Positions 1 through 8,418 of a stretch of 64,000 nucleotides of DNA are shown piece by piece. Position numbers and translations under genes: made by a program. The notes under the pieces are model-generated. The model was given only the letters and a program-made list of their open reading frames with translations. It ran no database searches and was not told the DNA's origin. Numbering within the stretch: the stretch's first letter is position 1; every line of letters starts with the position of its first letter. Source of the stretch: Arenicellales bacterium (GTDB taxonomy: Bacteria > Pseudomonadota > Gammaproteobacteria > Arenicellales > JAJDZL01); contig OY282380.1 in NCBI GenBank assembly GCA_958295885.1, forward strand, positions 3,647,070-3,711,069, in the 5' to 3' direction.

Positions 1-1
1 T

Positions 2-730
2 GAAATTGGCGTGAGTCCTGCCATACGATACATTGAGCGCGGGCTCGCCATCGTTGATTTTTTGACGGGCGGCTGTCTTCGTCCAGAAGATATGGGTGGC
101 AGCCAGCAAAGCTGTGAATCAATCGTAAAGCGTCTGAAGCAGTTCCACGAAGGTTCAAGTCAAATTCGCGGTCCGCTTACCTACTTCTGGCCGTTTCAGG
201 TCGTACGGCAGTACATCAGCGTAGGTTACCAGCACAACTCAAGACTTACCGATCAGTTTCCTGAGCTGCTGCGGATCAATAACCTGCTCGAACAGACAAT
301 TGAACCATTTCAGCCGGTGTTCACTCACAATGACACTGTGCCTCAAAACTTTATGTTTGACGATGACGGAAAGATATGGGTTATCGATTGGGACTATGGA
401 GGCTATGGTCATCCGATGTTCGACCTGGTAGGCGTCAGCTGCAATGCCGACATGGAAGCCGAACACGAGACTGCATTGTTTGAAATGTATTATGGAAAAT
501 TGTCCGATCAGCAGACTAGACAGCTTACTGCATTTAAATTGGTTTTGAATCTAAGAGAGTACACCTGGGGCATGGTTCAAGAAGCAGTGTCTGATCTGGA
601 CAGTGCGAACGTGGCAGCTTCGATGACGGAGCTATACCCCGACCAAGACCCCGGTTATGAAGGTTACACGAATTTGAATCGAGAAAGATTTGAATCAAAC
701 TGGGCGACGTTTCAAGAGCTTTTTGAGTAG
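2..730 (+). CDS. Choline kinase-like / aminoglycoside phosphotransferase-family kinase (5' end missing)
   Basis: The reading frame is open to the left edge of the window, so the N-terminal lobe is cut off; a GTG at 11 is only an internal codon. What remains is the C-terminal lobe of the choline/ethanolamine kinase and APH superfamily: the Brenner-type motif HND followed by N (around FTHNDTVPQN) and the metal-binding IDWDYGGYG motif. The family transfers ATP phosphate to a small alcohol such as choline. It lies 150 bp upstream of, and on the same strand as, a betaine-type transport and demethylation cluster, which favours a choline-related substrate. That link is inference; other APH-family substrates are possible. 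Confidence 0.8.
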   Translation, partial: EIGVSPAIRYIERGLAIVDFLTGGCLRPEDMGGSQQSCESIVKRLKQFHEGSSQIRGPLTYFWPFQVVRQYISVGYQHNSRLTDQFPELLRINNLLEQTIEPFQPVFTHNDTVPQNFMFDDDGKIWVIDWDYGGYGHPMFDLVGVSCNADMEAEHETALFEMYYGKLSDQQTRQLTAFKLVLNLREYTWGMVQEAVSDLDSANVAASMTELYPDQDPGYEGYTNLNRERFESNWATFQELFE

Positions 731-879
731 TTCGGTTCCTATGTTTACACTAATGACCTGGTAGAGCGTTTATCTGAACACAGGTTCAAGTGAAATTCGA
801 ATTGATCTGTCAGATAGTTGGTCGTAGAAGGTCCCGATTTATTATTTGCTATTCACAATTTAGATAGGAGGAAAATGAC

Positions 880-1830
880 ATGAGAAATTGTCTGAAAGCT
901 CTAATTTTGGCTAGTATTTTGGCGTTTTTAAGCTACGCGCCAACTGCTGGCGCTCAGGCAGAGTCAGAAGATCCAATTAAGATCACCTGGCACGACTGGA
1001 CCGGGCAGTTCATCACCGCAACATTAATCGGTGAAATGCTCAAGTCGATGGGATACAGCGTCGAGTATGTTCCTGCAGACTACATAGCACAATTTGTGGG
1101 TCTTGAATCCGGCGATCTTCACGTGGCCGTCGAAATTTGGGAAACAACTGGAAAGGATGCATTGGAGGCGTCTCTTGCAACCGGCAACACCATAGATTTA
1201 GGTGAAACCGGCATGGATGCAATCGAAGAGTGGTGGTATCCCCTGTATATGAAAGAAAAGTGCCCCGGTCTGCCAGATTGGACTGCTCTGAATGGATGCG
1301 CCGAAGCGTTTTCCACACCCGAGACTCATCCTAAAGGTCGGTATTTGGGCGGCCCTGTCACCTGGAGCGGCTATGACGACGAACGGGCGGAATCTCTCGG
1401 TTTGGATTATGAAGTCGTTCATGCTGGGACGGATGCCGCACTGTTCGCGGAAATCGAATCTGCCTATCAGCGTCAGGCACCCATATTGGCTTGGGTTTAT
1501 GCACCTCATTGGGCGCCCGCGAAGTATGAAGGAGAGTGGATTGACTTTCCCGTTTATACCGACGAATGCTACAAGGACCCCGCGTGGGGAAGCAATCCTG
1601 ATATGAGCTATGACTGCGGCAAACCTCGCGGCTGGATCAAGGCGGTTGGCTGGGTCGGCGGCGAAGAAAAATGGCCGAAGGCTTATCAGGCGATTCGAAA
1701 CTTTACGATTGACAATGATCTTATGAGTTCGCTGATTGTGAAAGTGGATTTAGAGGGTCATTCTGTAGAAGATGTGGTTGCCGAGTGGATGGCAAGCAAT
1801 GAATCTGTCTGGAAAGCTTGGACGATGTAA
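880..1830 (+). CDS. Glycine betaine/proline-type ABC transporter substrate-binding protein
   Basis: A 316-residue protein with a classic signal peptide (about 26 residues ending in AGAQA), so it should act in the periplasm. The mature part matches the OpuAC/ProX family that binds quaternary amines. It is rich in Trp and Tyr, including WHDWTGQF near the N-terminus and VYAPHWAP, as expected of an aromatic-box ligand site. The start is fixed by a strong ribosome-binding site, AGGAGGA at 866-872, eight bases before ATG 880. It is the first gene of the transporter; ATPase and permease follow on the same strand. The exact ligand (betaine, proline betaine, choline or dimethylglycine) cannot be read from the sequence. 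Confidence 0.9.
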   Translation: MRNCLKALILASILAFLSYAPTAGAQAESEDPIKITWHDWTGQFITATLIGEMLKSMGYSVEYVPADYIAQFVGLESGDLHVAVEIWETTGKDALEASLATGNTIDLGETGMDAIEEWWYPLYMKEKCPGLPDWTALNGCAEAFSTPETHPKGRYLGGPVTWSGYDDERAESLGLDYEVVHAGTDAALFAEIESAYQRQAPILAWVYAPHWAPAKYEGEWIDFPVYTDECYKDPAWGSNPDMSYDCGKPRGWIKAVGWVGGEEKWPKAYQAIRNFTIDNDLMSSLIVKVDLEGHSVEDVVAEWMASNESVWKAWTM

Positions 1831-1852
1831 GTCCATATTCACAATAAACTGA

Positions 1853-1882
1853 CGCGCCAGCGTTTCAAGCGACACTGGCGCG
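1853..1882 (+). promoter_or_regulatory. Intercistronic hairpin after the binding-protein gene
   Basis: Arms 1853-1860 (CGCGCCAG) and 1875-1882 (CTGGCGCG) are perfectly complementary around a 14-base loop. No T-run follows, so it is probably not a full terminator. Hairpins between a binding-protein gene and its ATPase gene commonly protect the 3' end of the upstream message or cause partial termination, giving more binding protein than membrane components. That role is inferred. Confidence 0.55.
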
Positions 1883-1928
1883 CAGCTTCTCCGTACGTTC
1901 CATACCAATCCAAGGCACTTTAATCGGA

Positions 1929-2978
1929 ATGCCCAGTACTGCACCTATTCTTTCCTGCAGGAACGTGTGGAAAATTTTTGGCAAGGGTGCTGAACGCTTT
2001 CTTGCCGAACATCAGTCGATCACAAACGAACAGCTGGAATCGTCAGGCCTGATCGGAGCCGTGCGTGATGCCACCATCACAGTTTACGAAGGTGAAATTT
2101 TCGTGATCATGGGACTGTCAGGATCTGGCAAATCGACCTTGCTCAGGTGTTTGTCCCGACTCATTGAACCAACTGGCGGTGAGATTATGTTTGAAGGACG
2201 GAATCTGCTGCAGCAGACAGAGAAACAGATGGTTCAAATTCGTCGTCACAAAATGGGAATGGTCTTTCAGCATTTTGCGCTTATGCCTCACCTTACAGTA
2301 TTAGAAAATGTAGCATTCCCGCTTGAAATTCAAGGTGTTGATCGGACAGAGCGCGACAAAAGAGCTCGAAAAGTCATTGAACTTGTCGGTTTGGAAGATC
2401 GAGAAGCCTATTTTCCTCGGGAACTTTCAGGTGGTCAGCAACAGCGGGTAGGGATCGCGCGGTCACTGTCCGTAGAACCTAAAATCTGGTTTCTTGATGA
2501 GCCTTTTTCGGCGCTCGACCCGTTGATTCGGCGAGAAATGCAGGATGAATTTCTAAGCATTCAGTCCAAACTGAGCAAAACCATCGTATTCATTACACAC
2601 GACTTTAACGAAGCGGTTCGTCTGGCCGACCGAATCGCAATCATGAAGGATGGTTCGATCATTCAGATCGGCACTCCGGAAGAATTGATTCTTCAGCCCT
2701 CCGATCAGTACGTTGAAGAATTCACGTACGATCTCTCAAGAGCTCGGGTCTTTTCGACAAAAACAGTCATGACTGAAAAACAGGATGGCACCCCAGCAGG
2801 CGGTCAGGTTTTGGAAACCGTAAAAATTCAAGATATGGCGAAAGACATCATTCAATCGGATCTGCCTTTTGATGTGATCGATGCGGATGGAAGTGTCGTA
2901 GGCCAGATTACCAAAGAAGCAGTTTTAGGAGTCCTTGTCGACACCGACCAGCGTTCCTCTGCAGACTCCAGCCCATGA
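1929..2978 (+). CDS. Glycine betaine/proline ABC transporter ATP-binding protein (ProV/OpuAA-like)
   Basis: A 349-residue cytoplasmic ATPase. It has Walker A (GLSGSGKST near residue 60), the ABC signature LSGGQQQR near 165, Walker B (IWFLDEP), and a switch His in the FITHDF segment. The N-terminal extension of about 50 residues before Walker A is typical of ProV/OpuAA rather than of generic importers. The C-terminal 80 residues look like a single weak CBS-like segment, instead of the tandem CBS pair that senses ionic strength in OpuA, so osmotic gating may be absent. Its stop overlaps the permease start (ATGA, 2975-2978), indicating translational coupling. Confidence 0.92.
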   Translation: MPSTAPILSCRNVWKIFGKGAERFLAEHQSITNEQLESSGLIGAVRDATITVYEGEIFVIMGLSGSGKSTLLRCLSRLIEPTGGEIMFEGRNLLQQTEKQMVQIRRHKMGMVFQHFALMPHLTVLENVAFPLEIQGVDRTERDKRARKVIELVGLEDREAYFPRELSGGQQQRVGIARSLSVEPKIWFLDEPFSALDPLIRREMQDEFLSIQSKLSKTIVFITHDFNEAVRLADRIAIMKDGSIIQIGTPEELILQPSDQYVEEFTYDLSRARVFSTKTVMTEKQDGTPAGGQVLETVKIQDMAKDIIQSDLPFDVIDADGSVVGQITKEAVLGVLVDTDQRSSADSSP

Positions 2979-5005
2979 GTCTGGCGACTGTCGCTGCCGC
3001 GAACATCAATCAGAAAAACATGGGAGTTTTCGCCTGGCTCCTGACGGTTTTCATAATCGCCGCAATCTGGATTGGGGGAGATCTTTGGCCATGGGCGGTT
3101 AAAGCACCGAAAGAGCTGCGCTGGAATATTGAATCATTCGGCAGCTGCACCAGCGTTCGTTACTGCGTTACGGGATTTATGAAGTGGCTGGTCAACGATG
3201 AAGCCTATCTTTTCCCCTGGACATTCAAGGAATTCACAAGAACGATTGCAGCTGGAATCGAAATTCCCTATCAGTTCATCAGATCACTTCTGTCCAGTGG
3301 TTTCACGATACCTTTGGGCGAAGACGATTCCTGGCAGACTCCTCCAATTTCCTGGTTCGGGATCATACTGGCGCTGACCTGGATGGGCTATTCGCTGAAA
3401 GACTGGAAACTGGGACTGATGATCTTTTTGTGCGCTGCTTACATCGCAGTTTTCGGCCTGTGGGAGAGTGCGACGATCACCCTATCGTCAATTGCAGTCG
3501 CAGTTCCGATCGGAATTTTATTTGGAGTGGCGGTTGGAATACTTGGATTCAAATCGAAAAAATTCGAAAAAGCAGTCACTCCCGTATTGGACCTGATGCA
3601 GACTGTTCCAATTTTTGCCTATTTGGTTCCGGTGCTGTTCATGTTTGGATTTGGTCCGGTTTCAGCCATTACTGCGACCGTGATTTACGCCATGCCACCC
3701 ATGGTTCGAGTAACGATTCTTGCGCTGAAAACAGTTCCAGCAGAGATCAAGGATTTCGGCAAAATGGCCGGCTGTACAAAACATCAGATGACTTGGCGCG
3801 TCTTGATTCCATCGGCCAAACCAGGTTTGATGGTTGGAGTCAACCAAGTGATCATGCTGTCCTTGAATATGGTCATTATTGCTTCGATGATTGGTGCCGG
3901 CGGACTTGGGTTTGATGTGCTTGCATCCTTGCGAAGACAGGCAATCGGTGACGGTCTGGAAGCGGGAATTGCCATTACTCTCATCGCCATCGTTCTGGAC
4001 CGCCTGTCGCAGTCTTGGGCTGCAAGAGGTCAGAAAGCTCATGTCGAAGGAGAAGAACGGTGGTATGCCCACCACAAGAACCTGATTGTTGCTCTCCTGC
4101 TGCTTTTGGTCACGTCATTTGCGAGTTTTGTTTTCCCTCTGTTTGCTCATTGGCCGGAAAGTCTGGAAATTTCAACAGGACAAATTTGGAATGACGTCGT
4201 CAAGTGGATCAACATCAATTATTTTGATCAACTCGAAGCGTTTAAGGTGTTCATTCTTCTGAATGTTCTAAAGCCGGTCAAGCTGTTCCTGCTTTCCCTG
4301 CCTTGGCCAGGAGTCATCCTGTTGCTCGCGCTTGCAGGATATCAGCTCGGAGGAGTTCGACTTGCCATTCTAGTTGTTTCACTGGCTGCCTTCATCCTGA
4401 TCACAGGCCAGTGGACGAAAGCTATGATTACGGTTTATCTGTGTGGAATTTCCGTCGCGGCGGCATCCATCATTGGAATTACGATTGGCGTCATTGCATC
4501 ACGCACCAACGTAATCAAAAAGCCTGTATTGATTGTGATTGACACATTGCAGACTCTGCCGAGTTTCGTTTATCTCCTGCCAGTTGTAATGTTGTTTCGG
4601 GTCGGTGATTTTTCGGCGATGGTAGCAGTCGTACTGTATGCCCTGCCCCCAGCAATCCGCTACACACTTTACGGCATTGAGCAAATTTCGCCGTCGCTTA
4701 TTGAAGCTGCAAAAACGTCAGGATGCACGAAGCTGCAAGTTTTGTCGAAAGTTCAATCTCGGCTTGCTTGGCCGGAGATCATGCTCGGGTTGAATCAAAC
4801 GGTTATGTTTGCTTTATCCATGCTGGTGATCACTGCATTGGTTGGCACCAGAGATCTAGGGCAGGAAGTTTATATTGCGCTGACAAAGGCCGATACAGGT
4901 CGCGGAATTGTCGCAGGGCTGTCGGTGGCATTCATCGCAATCATTGCAGACCGGTTGATATCTGCCGCTGCAAATCGGCGAAAACAGGCGCTGGGTCTGT
5001 CGTAA
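2975..5005 (+). CDS. Betaine-type ABC transporter permease with two fused membrane domains (ProW-like)
   Basis: 676 residues, about twice a normal ProW permease. Two BPD-type permease modules are present in tandem. The first has DLMQTVPIFAYLVPV, then MPPMVRVTILAL and the EAA-like loop KDFGKMAGCTKHQMTW. The second repeats the pattern as DTLQTLPSFVYLLPV, LPPAIRYTLYG and IEAAKTSGCTKLQVLSK. Each is surrounded by hydrophobic transmembrane segments, and an extended, partly soluble region precedes the first. A single chain would therefore supply both membrane halves of the importer. Start overlaps the ATPase stop; the oxidoreductase follows 12 bases later. Confidence 0.9.
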   Translation: MSLATVAAANINQKNMGVFAWLLTVFIIAAIWIGGDLWPWAVKAPKELRWNIESFGSCTSVRYCVTGFMKWLVNDEAYLFPWTFKEFTRTIAAGIEIPYQFIRSLLSSGFTIPLGEDDSWQTPPISWFGIILALTWMGYSLKDWKLGLMIFLCAAYIAVFGLWESATITLSSIAVAVPIGILFGVAVGILGFKSKKFEKAVTPVLDLMQTVPIFAYLVPVLFMFGFGPVSAITATVIYAMPPMVRVTILALKTVPAEIKDFGKMAGCTKHQMTWRVLIPSAKPGLMVGVNQVIMLSLNMVIIASMIGAGGLGFDVLASLRRQAIGDGLEAGIAITLIAIVLDRLSQSWAARGQKAHVEGEERWYAHHKNLIVALLLLLVTSFASFVFPLFAHWPESLEISTGQIWNDVVKWININYFDQLEAFKVFILLNVLKPVKLFLLSLPWPGVILLLALAGYQLGGVRLAILVVSLAAFILITGQWTKAMITVYLCGISVAAASIIGITIGVIASRTNVIKKPVLIVIDTLQTLPSFVYLLPVVMLFRVGDFSAMVAVVLYALPPAIRYTLYGIEQISPSLIEAAKTSGCTKLQVLSKVQSRLAWPEIMLGLNQTVMFALSMLVITALVGTRDLGQEVYIALTKADTGRGIVAGLSVAFIAIIADRLISAAANRRKQALGLS

Positions 5006-5017
5006 GGATTTCAGACA

Positions 5018-7459
5018 ATGATCCCCAGACACTGCAGAACCGTAATTATTGGAGGTGGAATCATTGGTTCTTCTACCGCTTATCACCTCGCCAAATTGGG
5101 TGAAACCGATTGCGTGGTGCTTGAGCAGGGTACGGTGACAAATGGTTCTACGTGGCATGCAGCGGGCTTGGTCGGTCAGTTACGAAGCAATGCGAATGTC
5201 ACTCAGTTGCTGAAGTATTCCGTCGAACTCTATGACCTGCTGGAGAGTGAGACCGGTCAGGCTACAGGATGGAAAATGAGTGGCGGACTGCGTCTGGCCT
5301 GCAGTCGGGAACGCATTCACGAAATCAAGCGGCAAATTACAACTGCCCGCGCTTTCGGGTTGGAGATGCATTATCTGACTCCTCAGGAAGCTGTCGAACT
5401 GTGCCCTGTTCTCAACGTGGAAGATGTTGCAGGAGCGGCGTATCTGCCAACTGATGGACAGGCCAATCCATCCGACCTGACTCAGGCGTTTGTTAAAGGT
5501 GCGAAATCGAAAGGAATCCGATTTGTCGAACGTTGTGCGGTTGAAAACATCCTGCAGTCCAAAGGCAGAGTGACTGGCGTCTCGTCAAGCTTGGGTGATA
5601 TTCAGTGTGAAAAAGTAGTGGTCTGCACCGGTTTATGGTCAAGAGCGCTTGGGTCGAAAGTGGGAGTCAATATCCCAATCGTGCCGATGCTGCATCATTA
5701 CGTGGTAACGGGAAAGGTTCAGGGCGTATCAAAGTCGCTGCCTACCGTACGAGATCCTGATCGATTGATTTACTTTAAGGAGGAAGTCGGCGGCTTGGTT
5801 TTTGGTGGTTACGAGCTCAATCCGAAACAGTGGAAAGTCGATCAGCCGCCACCTGATTTTTCGTTTGCGCTGCTTGATTTTGAAGTTGGTCATTTTGAAT
5901 CCATATTGGAAGCTGGACTGCAGAGAATTCCTGCCATGAATGACGCACACATCAAGCAGATGATCTGTGGGGTTGAATCTTTTACTCCTGACGGCAATTT
6001 CATTTTGGGCGAGACTCCGGAGCTCAGGAATTTATTTGTGGGCACGGGTTTCAACGCATTCGGAATCGCAAGCGCTGGCGGAGCGGGAAAAGCACTTGCA
6101 GAGTGGGTGCAGTCGGGTGCGCCTTCCATGGATTTACGAGCAGTTGACATACGAAGATTTGGTCAGGTTCATCGCAGTCAGGAATGGATTTCAAAAAGAA
6201 CCATTGAACTTTGTTCCAAACACTACGCGATGTCATGGCCCCATGAGGAACACACGAGCGCTCGGCCTCACACCAAGTCCGTTCTTTACTCGAAACTTAA
6301 ACAGGCAAATGCTTGCTTTGGCGAAAAATTAGGCTGGGAAAGAGCGAATTGGTTCGCAAAAGAAGGAGACGAACCCATCGACATTTATTCTTATGGACGG
6401 TCCAACTGGCATGACCAGGTCGGGAAAGAACACCAGGCCGTTCGAGAAAGAGTCGGCATTATTGATCAGTCGTCCTTTGCAAAGTTTATTGTTGCGGGTG
6501 CAAATGCCGGGGAAGCTCTGCAGCAGCTGTCTTCCAATCGAGTTTTAAAAGAACCTGGATCAGTTGCCTATACACAGATGCTCAATTCACAAGGTGGAAT
6601 TGAATGTGACGTGACCGTAACCCGCCTGTTCGATGACGAGTTTCTAGTGGTTGGAGGTACGGGATATGCAACTCACCATTTCTGCCACCTGCGAGACAGC
6701 CTTCATCAGATAGATCAGAGAGTGAATGTAACGGATGTGACTCATGAATTTTCGACCTTGTCGGTCGCTGGCCCGAATTCCAGGAAACTGCTGCAGAACG
6801 TGTTTTCTGAAGATCTATCCAATGCTGAGTTTCGGTTCTTGACCTTCAAGCGCTTGAAATTCGGCAGATATGAAGTGCTGGTTCTGAGGGTTTCCTTTGC
6901 TGGAGAATTGGGATACGAGATTTACATGTCTTTAAACGGAACCGAATCGATTTTCAGTGCGATCCTAAAGGCAGGCAGGAATTTGGGCTTGGCTCATGTG
7001 GGATACCGTGCGCTTGAATCGCTGCGTCTGGAAAAAGGATTTAGGGCTCTTGGTTCTGACATCGGCCCCGATTACACACCTCTTGAAGCCGGAATGAGGA
7101 ACCTTGTTCGACTGAACAGCGTGATTCCATTTTTAGGTCAGGCGGCGTTGATTGAACAAGACAAACATCCTCTGATTCGACGGTTCGCCTGTTTTTCATC
7201 CACCGATGAGCGCCTCACTCTGCTGGGAAGGGAAACGATTTATCGAAATGGAAAAAGAGTAGGATGGACGTCCAGTGCGGGTTGGGGATATACCGTAGAA
7301 AAGAACATCGCCTATGGGTATGTTCGCAGCCCTGACGGAGTTTCGAATGAATATCTCCGAGATGGACGGTATGAATTAGAAGTGGAAGAGAAACGAATTC
7401 CGGTGAGTCTAGAGCTCAAAGGCCTCTACGATCCGCAGTCCATCCGAATGAGATCCTAA
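5018..7459 (+). CDS. Dimethylglycine/sarcosine dehydrogenase-like FAD enzyme with GcvT folate domain
   Basis: 813 residues. The N-terminal half is a DAO-type flavoprotein with the dinucleotide motif GGGIIG at residues 12-17. GSTWHAAG places His47 at the position that covalently binds FAD in dimethylglycine and sarcosine dehydrogenases. The C-terminal half, from about residue 430, is a GcvT/aminomethyltransferase fold that captures the released methyl group as methylene-tetrahydrofolate, ending with the characteristic GELGYEIY and ALESLRLEKG segments. The family oxidatively demethylates N-methylglycines. It is the last gene of a close-packed unit with a betaine-type importer, so its substrate is probably taken up by that transporter. 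Dimethylglycine versus sarcosine cannot be decided by eye. Confidence 0.88.
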   Translation: MIPRHCRTVIIGGGIIGSSTAYHLAKLGETDCVVLEQGTVTNGSTWHAAGLVGQLRSNANVTQLLKYSVELYDLLESETGQATGWKMSGGLRLACSRERIHEIKRQITTARAFGLEMHYLTPQEAVELCPVLNVEDVAGAAYLPTDGQANPSDLTQAFVKGAKSKGIRFVERCAVENILQSKGRVTGVSSSLGDIQCEKVVVCTGLWSRALGSKVGVNIPIVPMLHHYVVTGKVQGVSKSLPTVRDPDRLIYFKEEVGGLVFGGYELNPKQWKVDQPPPDFSFALLDFEVGHFESILEAGLQRIPAMNDAHIKQMICGVESFTPDGNFILGETPELRNLFVGTGFNAFGIASAGGAGKALAEWVQSGAPSMDLRAVDIRRFGQVHRSQEWISKRTIELCSKHYAMSWPHEEHTSARPHTKSVLYSKLKQANACFGEKLGWERANWFAKEGDEPIDIYSYGRSNWHDQVGKEHQAVRERVGIIDQSSFAKFIVAGANAGEALQQLSSNRVLKEPGSVAYTQMLNSQGGIECDVTVTRLFDDEFLVVGGTGYATHHFCHLRDSLHQIDQRVNVTDVTHEFSTLSVAGPNSRKLLQNVFSEDLSNAEFRFLTFKRLKFGRYEVLVLRVSFAGELGYEIYMSLNGTESIFSAILKAGRNLGLAHVGYRALESLRLEKGFRALGSDIGPDYTPLEAGMRNLVRLNSVIPFLGQAALIEQDKHPLIRRFACFSSTDERLTLLGRETIYRNGKRVGWTSSAGWGYTVEKNIAYGYVRSPDGVSNEYLRDGRYELEVEEKRIPVSLELKGLYDPQSIRMRS

Positions 7460-7540
7460 ATCTTTCACTGCGTTCAGCCAGCTGAAGGCGCTGCATGGAG
7501 CAGCTGTTCCTGCCGCTCTAATTCGAATTTACAAAAGAAG

Positions 7541-7570
7541 ATGCCGCGCTGTTTGAAAACGGCGCGGCAT
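7541..7570 (-). terminator. Rho-independent terminator downstream of tRNA-Asn
   Basis: Arms 7541-7549 and 7562-7570 (ATGCCGCGC / GCGCGGCAT) form a nine-pair GC-rich stem, extendable by inner pairs. Read on the minus strand the stem is followed by a T-rich tract (CTTCTTTTG), so it terminates the tRNA transcript. It lies 20 bases beyond the tRNA 3' end, and may also slow transcription from the opposite side. Confidence 0.75.
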
Positions 7571-7589
7571 CTGACATCCGCACTAAAAA

Positions 7590-7665
7590 TGGCTCCCCGG
7601 GACGGGCTCGAACCGCCGACAAGATGGTTAACAGCCACCCGCTCTGCCAACTGAGCTACCGAGGA
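7590..7665 (-). tRNA. tRNA-Asn (anticodon GTT)
   Basis: A complete cloverleaf reads on the minus strand: acceptor TCCTCGG at 7665-7659 pairs with CCGGGGA at 7600-7594, with G as discriminator and an encoded CCA at 7592-7590. The D arm carries AGCTCAGTTGGCAGAGC, the anticodon loop is CTGTTAA (anticodon GTT), and the T arm contains GGTTCGAGCC. Seventy-six bases, no intron. Confidence 0.97.
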
Positions 7666-7680
7666 ATTAAGTCGCACAAT

Positions 7681-8418
7681 GATAATTTCTATTGATCACT
7701 TCGTCAAGTGAATTAACCAGATCACATTGCGATTTAGGGAATTATATATTGAGTGGTCAACCTAATATCAATTCCTAGAAAGCAGTTTCAGATCAGAAAT
7801 CGAATATTCATCAGGTTAAATCTGATTAATAAGACTAGGTTATTTAATTTAATATTTGATAATAATAATTTATGAAATTAAACATTGAGAAATCAAGTAC
7901 TGAAAAAACATTTTTTTCAGCGGACTGCGCATGACGAACATTTCAAATGGTGAGACAGCTGAAAGATGATTTGCAGTGAGTCGCTGAGGAGAATATTCAA
8001 GTCGTCCTCAATGCGAATCAAATTATTTTCAGGCCAGCACATGCTGTAAAACCATGTTCTTGTGTCTGCTGCGACGCTGATGAAGGGACATCATCGCTTC
8101 AACCAAGCCAATCAGGACACGGAACTGGTCTCGTTTGACCATGGCTCGTCGCAGTTTGTGTACTGATGGCGGCAATGACGGGTTAGAATATGTGCTTTAT
8201 CATGCCCACAGCGAAGACATTGAAAACTGTTATTCCAGCAGTGGCGTTTCAAGTCATCCAAACAGGCTTTTTTTGTGGAAATTGTTGAGTGCCGATGGTC
8301 GCTTGCGTTCCTATTGTGGCAACCAGAATAGCCGGGAATCTCGAAAATTAATTTCCAGCCTGCTTCAAATAACCACCTGCTTGGATAGATGCATTACTCC
8401 TCTATCAAACTGATTCAT
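7681..8418. other. Gene-poor gap between tRNA-Asn and the acyl-CoA dehydrogenase
   Basis: AT-rich in the first 250 bases with poly-A/T runs, then mixed sequence. Short open frames such as 8135-8413 have no recognisable domain, no ribosome-binding site and a composition like random translation. I see no repeat, RNA or mobile-element end here. It may hold an eroded gene. Confidence 0.5.

Noticed and set aside
1853..1882. Hairpin after the binding-protein gene as a full terminator.
   Set aside because: No following T-run, and the next two transporter genes lie directly downstream on the same strand.
3430..3915. A 161-codon frame inside the permease gene.
   Set aside because: It overlaps conserved membrane segments of the permease in another frame and has no start context.
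7541..7570. Terminator of the betaine operon on the plus strand.
   Set aside because: The T-rich tract follows the stem on the minus strand only, so it serves the tRNA gene.
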